A stretch of DNA of 64,000 bases from Clitopilus passeckerianus (GCA_944990035.1 CALYLX010000054.1:186001-250000), one strand, 5' to 3'; shown: positions 11,009 to 23,799, counted from the first letter of the stretch. Notes: a model not told the origin generated them from the letters alone. A program made the numbers and translations.

Positions 11009-14000
11009 ATGGGAATTTCGGTCCTGTTCGCCCTTCTGCTGCTGTGGGCGCCCTTTGGGGTATTTGCGGCAGTCTTTGACCTCAATCAGCTCCATTGGAC
11101 ATTGAAGAACCAGAATGGCTCGATTCAAATTCCTGCGTCCGGCCCACCTACGCATGTTCATCTGGATTTGGTCAAAGCTGGGATTATCACCGAGCCACTG
11201 TTAGGCATAAATGGTCAGTTTCCTGGTCTTTATCCATACTTCAATCTGCTCATCCTCGTCTAGACTACACTCAACGATGGGTGGCCGACGACAATTGGAC
11301 GTACACTGCGGATTTGAAGCCCTTTACTCAGCAAGCAGGTGCTCCAGGCAAACAATCAACGTTACTGGTGTTTTATGGAATTGATACTGTGGCAAATATA
11401 GTGCGTTCGGTCTTACAACGGAGCTTCCATTGAGCTGAGGCAAATCCCTCCACAGACTCTGCGCGGAAAACCAGTTGCCTGGGTCAACAACCAGTTCAGA
11501 CAGTGGACCTTTGACGTCTCCGACAAGTTCTCGTCGCAAGCAACTGATAATAACCTCACCATCTCCCTTGAATCAGCGTATCACTATGCTCTGAATGTCT
11601 CTTCGCGTGCAGACATAGAACCTCTTCCTAATGCAGGCGTGAGTTGGTATATGTCTATCTACTATGCTCGGCGCTGATACCCCGCAAAGTACGAATATTT
11701 CACTCTTTGGACATATATTCGCAAGGTCGCAGACGACTTTGGGTGGGATTGGGTACGTATGGGCACTCTTTTTAATCCCATATGCTGATATTTCTTTTTA
11801 TCAGGGCCCAGCGTTCGTACCCACCGGTATCCACAAACCAGCATATCTGGTCACATTGCCTACCACAAGCCTCTCCAAGGGGAGCACGGATGAATCCCAA
11901 CCATCCGTTGCCCCGGCTGACACAGTCGACCTCGTCACTCTTGGGTCCACCTCCGTCTTTGTTGATGAAACCTCAGTGGACATCTTCAAGCGTGGCCAAT
12001 CATTCTCAACCCAACACCCTGACCAAAGCGCCGATTGGCTTGTCAACGTCTCCATCGCGCTACGGACACCTACCACTATTCAGAGTGCCCAACTCACATT
12101 GTCCATCCCTGAATTAAAACTGCGCTCCACATTCAAGATCCCGAAGATTCCAATCTCAACGAACGAATCTCACTGGGTCAACGCGGTCTGGGCAATTCCT
12201 GACGGTATCCCACAGCGCTGGTACACGCATAACCTCGGTACAGGACCCAAACTCTATGACCTGAAGGGATCTCTGGATGTAGCCTCACGTGCGACCAACC
12301 TCGCAAACTTCACTATTAGGACCGGTTTCAGGACGATTGTCCTCGCTCAGACCCGTTACTCTGACGAGGAGATTGCCAAGCGCGGTATTACCCCCGGCGA
12401 CCAGTGGCATTTCGAGATAAACGGGAAACCTCTCTATGCCAAGGGAACCAACCTTATACCTTTTGACCCCTTTTACCCAAGAGTACCGACAGACCGGGTC
12501 AGGTGGATCCTTGAGAGTGCTGCAAGGAGTGGGCAGAACATGGTAGGGCCCCATTCTCATGCTTTTAGCAAATGACCTGACTTGCCCATCACAGCTCCGA
12601 ATTTGGGGAGGAGGCGTCTACCAACCATCCACAGCTGGCGACTCTGGTGGCGTTTACGACTTCTACTCCATCTGCGACGAGCTGGGGATCTTGACGTGGT
12701 CCGAACTCATCTTTTCCGCCGCGCTGTACCCCATCAATGATTTCATGCTGGAGACCATTGTTCAGGAGGTCCGACAGAATGTCAGACGAATTAACAAGCA
12801 TCCGAGTGCTGCTCAGTGGGCTGGTGGCAATGAGATTGAGAATCAAGCACTCTCTAGTGGGTCTCATTACCTTGATGAGGTTCGGACGATTTAGCTATGA
12901 ATTGTGTCATCTTGCTGACTTGGGGTCAAAGTTTGTAGAACTCTTCCAAAAAGTACTATACAACGCGGTTACTTCGGAAACGAAATCGGTATGTATTCCC
13001 CCAACTTACGCCCTACTTCTTACTCATGTTGTTGACCATAGATACCATACACGGCTTGCTCTACGACGAATGGTGTCCTGACTCTCGACCCATACGAACT
13101 ACGCTTCTGGAATGGAAGCTATGGCGAGCTCTACGGAAACGCAGGTAAAGTCTATTTTCCTGCCCTTACGTCATTACGCTTACCTAGCTATACAGAACGG
13201 TTCAATTACGATCCCAGCTCAGCATTCAATTACTACTCTTACCCGACTGCTCGTTTTGTCAATGAATTTGGGTATGTCGTATCACACTTTTGCCATTGCA
13301 ATGCCTCTAACCCGATTTCGCCCAATAGCTTCCACTCAATGCCATCATTCTATGGCTGGCAAGAAGTCCTAGAACATCCAGAAGACTTCAACCTCGCCTC
13401 CCAGGTGGTCAAATCGCGTACACATCATCCTCCCGCAGGAAACCTCGAGTGGCCTAACCCAAATGCCGACCAAGGTCAATATGAAATGACAGCTGCCGTA
13501 CAGATGTGGCTTCCTAAACCCGGTACCTCCGATACCAACCAGACTTTCGCGCAGTGGTGCTACAGCACCCAAGTCTTCCAAACCATGACCATGGTTTCCC
13601 AGGTGGCATGGTATCGACATGGTGCGGGAGAAGCAGAGAACAACATGGGTGGCCTGATTTGGCAGCTCAACGACATCTGGCAGGGCATCAGCTGGTCTGC
13701 TATTGAGTACTCCGGCAGGTGGAAGGCGCTCAATTACGGCCTCACGGGAATCTATTCGCCCGTCGTCATCTATCCGTTCTGGACCGAAGCCGAGGAGAAC
13801 TTGAAGGTGCTCACCATATCAGATCAGTGGGAGGAGATCAAAGGCTCTGCTCAGCTTACCTGGTACGACTGGGCTGGGAAGCAGCTGAAGACTACGAAGT
13901 ATAACTTCGCCACGCCTAGCCTGAATAACTCTGTGGTATTCGAGGCTACTGGGCTCAGCAACATCTTACCAGCGGGAAAGAATGCCTCCGACGTATGGAT

Positions 14001-14480
14001 GCTGCTCAACTTGACTGCCACTGTCGGGGGTGGTAAAACCGTCCAGAATGAACAATACGTGAGTATCGCCTTTCTGGTTCCCTTGTTGTTCACACCTGAT
14101 CGACCGTTGCTAGTTCACTCCGACGTCACTTGCAAAGGCCAACCTCGTGGACCCCGAGATCAGCTTGACCAGAGGGAAAGACTACACGTTTACGTTGTCA
14201 GCAAAGGGTGGCGTGGCAGCTTGGACATGGATGGACCATCCTTTCAAAACAGTTGGCGTATTTGTTGATCAAAAGACTGGGAAGCCTTCGAACGGGTTTT
14301 ACCTTATACCCGGGATTGATCGAACACGTACGTATTTCTCACAATTGCAAGCTCTCAATCGAACTGACCGGATGTGTATGTGTAGTGAAATTCGAGCTTA
14401 ACACCGCATTGTCGAAGGTTAAGAACCCTGACCCTGCTGATTTCGTGGTTCGATCTCTGTGGAATAATACACACTTGTGA
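11009..14480 (+). CDS. Secreted beta-mannosidase, GH2 family, paralogue A
   Basis: Twelve exons (11009-11213, 11264-11400, 11456-11638, 11690-11752, 11805-12542, 12595-12879, 12932-12988, 13042-13144, 13196-13271, 13329-14058, 14114-14327, 14386-14480) encode 961 aa. A hydrophobic signal peptide precedes AVFDLNQLHW. The N-terminal GH2 sugar-binding part (GIDTVANI, then AWVNNQFRQW) leads into a TIM barrel with acid/base Glu522 in WAGGNEIE and nucleophile Glu614 in FVNEFG. GH2 beta-mannosidases remove terminal beta-1,4-mannose from mannan oligosaccharides or N-glycan cores. Many Asn-X-Ser/Thr sites fit a secreted glycoprotein. The protein ends shortly after the last beta domain (FVVRSLWNNTHL) with no anchor, unlike paralogue B. 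Two donors are non-consensus (GTGCGT at 11401, GTTCGG at 12880). Confidence 0.92.
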
Positions 14481-15024
14481 ACCGGTGCTTGTAGTTCTAT
14501 CCGCAATCAATTCATTCTGCAAGAGCTGTTGGCATATCGCTTGCTCTGATACCTTCAACCGTCTCGCTTCTATGATGCATTGAAAAAGGGTGGGTTCCCC
14601 GAACAGACGCTCATAAAGTGGTACATCATGTGCTCAGCCCTTGACTACTTGGAGGGGTAGTCTCGTTGGGTTTTCAAGAACCACGTTGAAAACAAGCGCC
14701 TCCTCGTCGTACCCGGCTGCCCCGGCAGCTGCACAAACTGACATGCAGAATCTGAAACACGTGAGGGATTTCATCTCATTCAGGATTAGGTGACAGACGT
14801 AAGAAATGCTGCACTGCGTATCCCCACTGGCATGTTCTCGCAACACCAGCACCCGACTACCTGACGGCTTTCATACTTCAGAGTCAATCCTACTGACAGG
14901 ATCAGAATACACGGGGTCAAACCTGCAAACCTGAATATTATACACCGGCCTCGGAGCTACAGCTCATAAAAGGTGGGATTTGATGTTTTTGAACTCAGTT
15001 TGCTATCCACTCGACTGACAACCT
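14481..15024. other. Intergenic between beta-mannosidase A and DUF2235 gene
   Basis: 545 nt of terminator and promoter sequence. No coding or repeat signal recognised. Confidence 0.55.
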
Positions 15025-17072
15025 ATGACTGAGACGCCGGCAGGCCCTCCTCCTTATCCTCCCTGTGAAGACCCGAACGGTCCTCACCTGCAACGAAGAT
15101 TGGTTGTTTGCATTGACGGAACATCAAATCAGTTCGGCCTTGAAGTGAGTACCTCGAATCTTACCACGTTGGTCCCCTTACTGATACGCTCAACATAGAA
15201 CACCAACGTTGTCGAACTGTACCGAAGGTTGCCCAAGTGTGATGACCAGCTCACCTACTACAATAGTGGGATTGGAACCTTTGCCAATCCGTCACGCAAC
15301 ATTTTCAGCTACTGGTTTGAGACTATTGTCAGCATCATAAATATGGCTTTTGCACTGTGAGTCAATCAAATATCGAACAGTGAATGACGGCATCTAAAGG
15401 TGCTTTCAGGGATGTCGACAGCACCATCATGGACGCATACCAGTGGTTGTCTGAGGTCTACCAACCAGGGGACGCAATATATCTCATCGGTGAGAGGCTA
15501 TCCATAGCTAACAAGCGATCGGTCTAATCCGCGCAGGCTATTCTCGAGGAGCTTACCAAGTAAGAGCCCTAGCTGGAATGCTTAAACAGGTGAGTCATTT
15601 TACAGCTGTTATCCACAACGGCATCAGATTGAATAGCCTTTCAGGTTGGACTTATCCAGAGAGGAAACAAAGCACAGATAGGCTAGTGAGTAATATCGTG
15701 ACACCTCATCCAAATTTCTCCCAGTCTGACTGAGCTACGTCTTTTCAGCGCGTACGAGTTGTATTCTAACTCTAAGGATGGGACGGAGGTTCAGAGGTCA
15801 TGGTTTCAGAAATTCTGTGGAGTGAGTTGTCCTTTCTCGTCACTGTCAGGCGGTAACCAAATTCGAGAGTAGGGCGTCCTTTTCTTGATTGTCCTGTGGC
15901 TCGTTATCTTGATGCCACTCGGCATTCTTTGCGCCTTTGCAGACGATATAAACCAGTACTTTGACTTGCAAGTCGCAATTGTATTTTGGGTCGAAGTGGT
16001 TGCGACAATCGTTGGAGCCTTTCTCTTGATGTTGGATCAAGCCAAGCTATCTGCTCACTCTCCCAAGGACCTTCGTCTATTGACTGACGCATTCAAACGA
16101 ACCTTCTCGCACCCCTCTATTCATCTCCATTTTGTTGGCGTCTGGTAAGAGCGTTTTTCAGCACTCTCACCACCAATTGACCCTCCATTGTAGGGACACC
16201 GTCTCCGCAATCGGTACTGTCGGAGGCAAAACTTTGCCATACACACAAAATGGCAGTCATATATGTTTCTTTCGTCATGCTCTTGCCCTAGACGAATTCC
16301 GAGGTCGATTCTTCCCAGAATATGCTGATAGCACTGCACGGATTCTGCCTGAATCGCATGTTCAGAGCTCGCCCCAGCTGAAGGAGGTTTGGTTCCCTGG
16401 ACAGCATGCGGACGTGTAAGTGGAGTTATGTTTGAGATAAATTCCCTGCCCTGACAATTCGATTTCTCAGCGGTGGACAGACAAAAATAGAGCTATCCCC
16501 AATACATCATTCAAACGGAAATCCCGCTCTGCGATGGATGGCATGCGAGGCTTTGGCCTGTGGACTAGTTGTCGACGTTGCTTCCGATTCATCTGTTGGT
16601 TGGTCTGGCAAGGCACTCAGTATCAATCCCTTCATGAATCAGGTATGGCGACATATGGAAACAGCCCCCATACGTCGATTTACATGGGATGCGAAAGGAA
16701 ATCGCGTAACAACGTATAAGTAAGTCGTCTCTCAAACGAGTCGTGACCGACTTCTGACTGCTATCCAGACCAAACAGCTTCTCAGGTCGGAAGATCCAAC
16801 CAGGACAGAAGTTGCACTTTTCGGTTGCTCTCTGCGAAGTACCCTACCATCCAAAGGCGAAGGTCATTAGCAAGATGTTCAAAACACGGTGCCCTGATAT
16901 TTTGCGACGTGCTCAGACAAAGCTCGACGGAGAGAAGACTGTTCTTTATGCCCCGCGTAGCGGTGAAGTGTACACCATCCAACCCCACGATAGGGAACCT
17001 TGTGTCAACTGTGACCTTAGTTCTTTGGAGATCGAATACGACAACGACCTTCAGAGGCTCGCCCAGCATTAA
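15025..17072 (+). CDS. DUF2235 / Tle1-like alpha/beta hydrolase with an internal two-helix membrane insert
   Basis: Ten exons (15025-15144, 15199-15356, 15410-15489, 15537-15589, 15645-15685, 15749-15821, 15873-16144, 16194-16415, 16471-16719, 16769-17072) give 523 aa. RRLVVCIDGTSNQF near residue 30 opens the DUF2235 fold. GYSRG (Ser122) is the nucleophile elbow, Asp267 in GVWDTV and His337 in GQHADVGG complete a likely Ser-Asp-His triad. Family members include bacterial phospholipase effectors; fungal roles are mostly unknown. Between the Ser and Asp motifs, residues about 176-198 and 208-228 form two strongly hydrophobic stretches joined by a short acidic loop, so the enzyme may be membrane-tethered through a hairpin inside its fold. 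No signal peptide. The gene lies between the two beta-mannosidase paralogues without obvious metabolic link. Confidence 0.85.
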
Positions 17073-18141
17073 CCTGGTCGGCCTTGCCTTCATCGGTACC
17101 TGAGGCTATTCCTCACACCCCATCACTGTTAACGATATTGAGCATCCCGTGCATCGCTCACTTCTGTCTTCATTTCTTCCGTCAGAATCCTTCTTCATAT
17201 CCATCTCCCTTCATACTACATTTATGCTACGATAATATCATTTCTTCATTCCCGATGACTCTGGGCCCCTTCATTACCCACATGCATCTAATAGGAGTAA
17301 GGATAGTCTGATGAAAATTCGAACCTTCGCATATCTAACAGGGTGCTCCGTGAACCAGATAGCGCTTTTTCGATCTAGCTTCCTGAGGGTTTCAATTAAT
17401 TTGGCGTGCAGCAACATACTTTGTGCCACCATCCAGGGGCCTAAGGGATTCCTTGTGCGTCGAATCATAAGACTACCTCGTTTTGAGGATTCTCCGAAAC
17501 TAGTTGCTAGTGTGCTCCATAAGCCTCACTTTTGCTGGCATAGGCGCTAGGTGAGCGCTCAGCGCTCATTAATCATTGACAGACGCAATGATCGGCCCGA
17601 TAGCTGGTACCATTCCAACGCTAACTAACGCCGAAGTTTTGAAGTTTGACGTTGGACCACCACATCCAGTCGTTTCAGCCACAATTTGCCATTCCGGCAC
17701 CCAAATGCACCGGATGATAATGATCGATCTTTACTTACATTCTGTCTGTGCTCGGGCTGCAAGGCCTCAGCCTCATGCTACATGGCCGTGTAATAACGTG
17801 CTAGGCTGGCTCTCAAGATCATTTTCAGCTTCGCTGTCACTCTGACAAGTGCATGCAAATTAATGAAAGGCGGCAGGTGCTTCTTGACTTTCACACCTGC
17901 ATGATATAGACGCCCTACGTTGAGGCAAGATCGCAAATACACGACGCATGGGTGTCTTATTGAGACCTCGGTCTTCATAGCGCTTTCTCGGCCAATGAAG
18001 AAGCCCACTGGCATGTATCCCAATCAACCAACGCCAATACCACGTTTCTGGCATAGGAGACCTTTGAATTGTCATTCAACTCAAATACCACACCTGAGGC
18101 AAGATAACCAGTAATCAATTCTCCCTCATCTGGCTCAAGAC
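17073..18141. other. Intergenic upstream of the Lifeguard gene
   Basis: About 1.07 kb. ORFs on both strands are short and motif-free; no repeat recognised. Confidence 0.55.
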
Positions 18142-19438
18142 ATGAACCCGCCACCACCATACAGCAATGTCCCCACCAATGGGCATGAATCCCTTCGAAT
18201 GGGACTGGAATTTGGCAAGGAAGGACCAAAGGTGGGTTCTAAGTTTGAAAAGGGTAGTCTGGTTAATGACGATTTATCCTTAGCCCCAGAACCGTGTACT
18301 TTTGTCGACTTGCCCTCTCAAGGTTAGGCAGGATTTCATTCGCAAAGTCTACAGTATTCTTTGTGAGTTGTTTATCGTGTTCTCTTATTTGATATCTAAT
18401 GACCTTTCCTTAGTCCTGCAGATTGTACGTAGCGCTCTCTTCGCCATCAAAGTCGCGCACTTATCTTCAATCACCACCAGGTCGCCACCACCGCTGTAAC
18501 AGCTGGCATATTCTGCTCGCCGTCACTCCACCAGTATCTTCTCTCAAAGTAAAACTTTCTTCGCTCATGACGGACATATGGGCTAATTGTGTCATTTACA
18601 CAACAGTGCATGGATATTCTATGGCTGTTTAATCGGTGCTTTGAGCAACACTGCGGTTCTTGTTATATACCAACATACTTTTCCGGCCAACTACCTTCTC
18701 TTGGCCTCGTTTACAATCATGGAAGCGGTCACTTTGGGAGTGAAGCTTGCGACTCTGGACTATGTTCTCGTCCTTCAAGCTCTGTATGTCACTTCATAAG
18801 TTTGGGGGATTTTCATTCATCTAACCTACCTCCGACCAGTATCATCACCATTGGTGTGTTTCTAGGCCTGACACTTTTCACTCTACAGTCCAAGGTAAGA
18901 CTGGCCTTCACTTGTTGGTGTCCTCGCTCTTAATTTTTGAATTTTAAGTGGGATTTCTCTGGCCTTGGTCCTTTCCTATACGCCGGATCGCTTTCTCTCA
19001 GTAAGTCTGCAAGCGCTCAATGCCTCAGTGCCTCACTTCCATGCTCAACATCTTTCATACAGTCATGACCGGGATTGCTAGGAGCTTTGTCCCATTCGGC
19101 AGTTTTGAAAACACTATTCATGCCTTGGCCGGATCGCTCGTATTCAGTGGATTTATCATCCACGATACCTCTCAATTGATTGACACTCTGTCGCCAGACG
19201 AGTTCATATGGGCCTCACTCCGGCTGTACCTCGACGTCATATCTCTTTGTGAGTGTTCTCAAGCCACTTCGAGCAAATGGTGTTCTGACAGTGCTGTGAA
19301 GTCATTTACATTCTACGTTTGTTCATGGAAGCTGAAAAGAAGAAGCAAGAGGAAGAAGCGAAGAAAAAGAAGGAAGCTGAGGAGAAGGCGAAGAAGGAAA
19401 AGGAAAGGGAGGCTAAAGGGAAGGGGAAGCAGAAGTAA
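18142..19438 (+). CDS. BXI1: BAX inhibitor-1 / Lifeguard family membrane protein with Lys/Glu-rich tail
   Basis: Nine exons (18142-18231, 18290-18362, 18414-18424, 18481-18548, 18607-18783, 18840-18894, 18949-19000, 19063-19248, 19302-19438) give about 282 aa. Exon 2 could start at 18284 instead, adding two residues. Exon 3 is only 11 nt and is required to join VYSILF to LQIVATT. After a Pro-rich cytosolic start comes VRQDFIRKVYSIL, then about seven hydrophobic helices with FTIMEAVTLGV, GVFLGLTLFTLQSK, FSGLGPFLY and HDTSQLIDTLSPDEF, all typical of YNL305C/Lifeguard proteins. Family members act as pH-gated Ca2+ leak channels and cell-death modulators in ER or vacuole membranes. Most end soon after the last helix; here a highly charged tail of about 35 residues rich in Lys, Glu and Ala follows. 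Confidence 0.88.
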
Positions 19439-20059
19439 TGGAGCCGACCCATACCTGTGATTTTGACATTGTCGATTCTGGGGTTATATTTATTCCAGAT
19501 GTTCTTCTGGTATTGTACTCTGTTGGATCTCTGTAGAATAATACGTCCTTGTGGATTTCTTGACTTCGAATCCTAGCATCAGAGAACGTCGGCGATTGCA
19601 CATGCTACCAACTCTCCTCAGTCTCGTTGTAGATGTTCTTCTCCACCTCACAAACTTCTATCAGTTGCAGAGCTCTGGCTTCTGTGATGATTATTTCGGC
19701 AGACGCGCTGAAATCCATGAGATCCAAATCCGGGCAAAGTGCTGGCCTTTCATACTTCTGATCAAGTGACCAAACCAAGTTTGGCGAACTGACTGATTCC
19801 ACCTCTTCCTCGCTCTTAACCTCCGCCAACAGCCGACATCTCGACGGCGGTCACCATGCTGTCTGCACTCCACCGGCCAAATCCAGTAGGAAATCCGTAC
19901 AGCCCCATGACTGGGGACGGATCCTCCAATAATGTTTACGTCATCCTCTGTCGACCGAAAGAGTGCCGCTCGGGGTCGTGAGCGAGCCTTCTTCGGGACA
20001 ACCATTATAATAACAGCGTTCAATCGTGGTCTTCGAGGCTCTAAGTACCCTTAAGCACG
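19439..20059. other. Intergenic between Lifeguard gene and beta-mannosidase B
   Basis: About 620 nt. An AT-rich ATTATAATAA at about 20004 sits 50-60 nt before the ATG and may be the core promoter. No other feature recognised. Confidence 0.5.
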
Positions 20060-23000
20060 ATGGGCGGACGCGTTCTGCTCGCGTTCTTGGCGGCATGCTT
20101 GACTACAACAGCGGTCGCGACGATGTTCGATCTCGCACGACTAGATTGGACCTTAAAGAACCAGAACGGCTCAATACAGATTCCTGCATCTGGTCCGCCC
20201 TCACACGTTCACTTGGATCTGGCTAGAGCTGGAGTTATTACCGAACCTTTGCTAGAAATCAATGGTGAGCGCCTCGATCCGTCAGTAGACAGTCCATTGA
20301 CACTTACGAAATCCAGATTTTACCCAACGCTGGGTGGCTGATGACAACTGGACATACACTGCTGATCTGACGCCATTCGATCGTGAATTCAACACGAAGA
20401 AGGCTGGATCTACGTTACTGGTATTCTATGGGATCGACACCGTCGCGAACATCGTGAGTCTGTAAGAAGTTGCGTGGTGTACCGGGTCTGACCTACTTCT
20501 CTTAGACTCTGCGTGGATTTCCCGTTGCTTGGGTCAATAATCAGTTCCGGCAGTGGACCTTTGACGTCTCGGACCACCTCTCAAGTAACTTCGTGACGGA
20601 TAACAACATAACCGTTGATCTCGCGTCGGCCTACCACTATGCTCTCAATGTCTCTACTCGGCCGGATGCAGAGACGTTTCCGGGAAACGGTGGTGTAAGT
20701 CACCTCTAGCCCCCATGTTAGTCTATTCTTATGACCTTCATCTCAATAGTTCGAATACCCGGGAATCTGGCCCTGGATTCGCAAAGTTGCCGACGACTAC
20801 GGATGGGATTGGGTAGGTTTCCGCTTCTGCACTTTAATATCCGTTAAGAAATGCTGAGGTTTTTCTATGCAGGGACCAGCTTTCGTACCGACTGGAATAT
20901 ATAAACCCGCATACCTGGTGACGCTGCCCAGCGGCAGCGACAAACTGCATGACGAGAACCCATCTGCCACCGCACCTCATTTGCGCCCTGGTAGCACCGA
21001 AAGCGTTCTAGGGTCGGTCTTTGTTGAAGAGTCTTCTATTGATATCTTCAAACGCGGGCAATCATTCTCAGAACAGCACCCGGACCAGACTGCTGACTGG
21101 ATAGTCAACGTGTCGCTCGCTCTGCGTTCTCCCTCCACGATACCCAAGGCAGTCCTTACCGTTACATTCCCTGAACTCCACCTGACGGGAGAATTTGATA
21201 TTTCGAATTTCCCCATCTCCACCAAGGATCCTTACTGGATTAGCGCTATTTGGGCTATTCCCGAAGGTATCCCTCAAAGATGGTATCCACACGACCTCGG
21301 AACTGGACCCAAGCTCTACCACACCACGATATCTCTCGATACACCCGATGGGAATCTCGTCAATCTCAGCACGAGAACTGGCTTTAGGACGATCGTTATC
21401 GCTCAGACACCCTACTCTGACGCTGAGGTCAAAGAAAGAGGCATAATTCCCGGCGACCAATGGCATTTCGAGATCAACGGGAAACCGTTCTATGCCAAGG
21501 GAACGAATATCATCCCATTCGACCCTTTCTACCCGAGGATCCCGACAGACCGCGTGAGGTGGATTTTGGAGAGTGCTGTGAAGAGCGGACAAAACATGGT
21601 GAATCTTTTTTTCTTCTTCATCTACGTTACGTTGGAGCAGCAACTGACAAAAACATAGCTACGCGTATGGGGTGGAGGCGCCTATCAACCCTCGTCGGCT
21701 CAGGAAGCGGGTGGCGTATACGACTTCTACTCCATCTGCGACGAGCTCGGCATCCTCGCTTGGTCTGAGCTGATCTTTTCTGATGCGCTCTATCCTATCA
21801 ACGACTTTTTGTTGGAGACGATCGAGCCTGAGGTCCGACAGAACGTGAGGCGTGTAAACCGGCACCCCAGTAATGCACAATGGGCTGGAGGCAACGAAAT
21901 AGAGGGGATCGTCATCTATACCAGAAATTGGGAGAATAACGGATTGCATTACTTCAACGAGGTACGACGATCCCTTTCTTCCCTATGATGCGGCATTAGC
22001 TGATTGGATCGACCAGTATGTTGAGCTCTTCCAGAAGTTCCTGTACAACGCCGTGACGTCGGAGACGAAGTCGGTAAGGATGTCGAGTTTTAAAATTAGA
22101 TTAAATCGGGAAGTGACGAGACTAAATTTAGGTGCCTTACACTGACTGTTCCACTACCCATGGTGTTCTGAGCCTTGACCCGTATGTTCTTCGTTTCCAG
22201 AACGGGACAGAGGGGTACATCTACGGGAATTCGGGCAAGTCTCCCAGCGCTCTCAAAAATTGGACCGCGATTAACTTCCCACAGAACGATTCAACTACGA
22301 TGCTGTCTCCGCTTTCGATTATTCGACATACCCGGTTGCTCGTTTTGTGAACGAATTTGGGTAATTACCCTCGGCCCCGATAATCTGCCCATGTACCTGA
22401 TTTACACTAAACAGCTTCCATTCGATGCCGTCGTTCTACAGCTGGGAAGAAGTCCTCCAGTCTCCCAAGGACTTTTCTTTCAATTCCACGGTGGTTCAGT
22501 CTCGCACGCATCACCCTCCCGCCGGAAATTTCGACTGGCCGAATCCAAAGGCGCCGCAAGGCCATGCGGAAATGACGAAGGCGGTCGAGCTCTGGCTACC
22601 TAGTCCGGGATTCTCGGAGACGAACGCGACGTTCGCCCAGTGGTGCTTCAGCACCCAAGTCTTCCAAGCCATGACGATGGTCTCTCAGGTGGCTTGGTAT
22701 CGCCATGGCGCTGGGAAAGGAGAGAACAACCTCGGGGCATTGATATGGCAACTCAACGACATCTGGCAAGGTGTTAGCTGGTCGGCGATTGAGTACTCTG
22801 GGCGATGGAAGGTTCTCAATTACGGTCTGACGGGGATTTATTCCCCTGTCGTTATCTATCCTTTCTGGACGCAGTCGAACCAGACACTGCAGGTACTTAC
22901 CATCTCTGATCGGTGGGAGGAGGTGAAGGGTACTGCGCAGTTGACGTGGTTTGACTGGGCTGGGCGCCCGTTGAATGTCACTACTCTCGACTTCACGACC

Positions 23001-23799
23001 CCGAGCTTGAATAACTCAGTCCTATTGGAGGCCACCGGCCTGACTAACATCTTGCCAGTCGGGAGAGATGCCAAAGATGTGTGGCTGCTACTCAATCTGA
23101 CAGCTCAGATTGATGGAGGGCGGACTGTGCATAACGAACAATATGTGAGGCGTCACTTTATTATTCCAAGGTATCTCCTCTGGGTATGGTTCTAATCTAT
23201 CTGTCTTTCACAGTTCACACCCGCCTCCTTGGCAGCTGCCCATCTTGTCGACCCGAAAATTGAGGTGACTCGGGGAGAGGGCTTTACTTTCACCCTCTCA
23301 GCTAAAGGGGGCGTAGCGCCGTGGACTTGGATGGACCATCCCTCGGGGACGGTTGGCGTGTTCGTCGATCATGACACTGGAATTCCCTCGAACGGCTTCT
23401 ACCTGATTCCTGGTAATGACCGTACACGTATGTCATCCAAGCTTAAATTGCCACATCCCACTGCTAACTAGAGTTCTCTGCGTAGTGAGGTTCGAACTCA
23501 ATCCTGAGATATCGAAGGTCAAATATCCGGATGCTGCCGACTTTGTGGTGAGGTCTTTGTGGAGTAGTAAGGAGCTTGCCGCACTTGAACCTAGGCCCGA
23601 TCTTCCGGTGCCCACAGATGATTCGAAATGGGTGTCCAATTGGGTGTTCGGCCTTATCCTTGCTGGGGTCGTTGGTGGATTTATCGCGCAGCGAAGGCGG
23701 GCGAGGAACCTTGAGCCGTCGAAGGCTCAGGACGAAGGAGAACATGAACCCTTGTTGAATGAGGAAGACCATCCGGAGTATGGAACTTCGAGAGCTTAG
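20060..23799 (+). CDS. Beta-mannosidase, GH2 family, paralogue B, with C-terminal membrane anchor
   Basis: Twelve exons (20060-20264, 20317-20453, 20506-20694, 20750-20812, 20873-21598, 21659-21961, 22017-22073, 22132-22234, 22285-22360, 22415-23144, 23214-23427, 23486-23799) encode 1038 aa. Exon boundaries match paralogue A one for one and eight exons have identical lengths, so the two arose by duplication. Catalytic Glu520 (GGNEIE) and Glu618 (VNEFG) are intact. The intron after exon 8 starts GCAAGT, a GC-AG intron where paralogue A has GTAAAG. The last exon is extended: residues about 987-1003 form a transmembrane helix, followed by RRRAR and an acidic tail with EHEPLL, matching the [DE]xxxL[LI] sorting consensus. 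This predicts a membrane-bound, possibly vacuolar or endosomal enzyme, in contrast to the soluble secreted paralogue. Confidence 0.92.
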
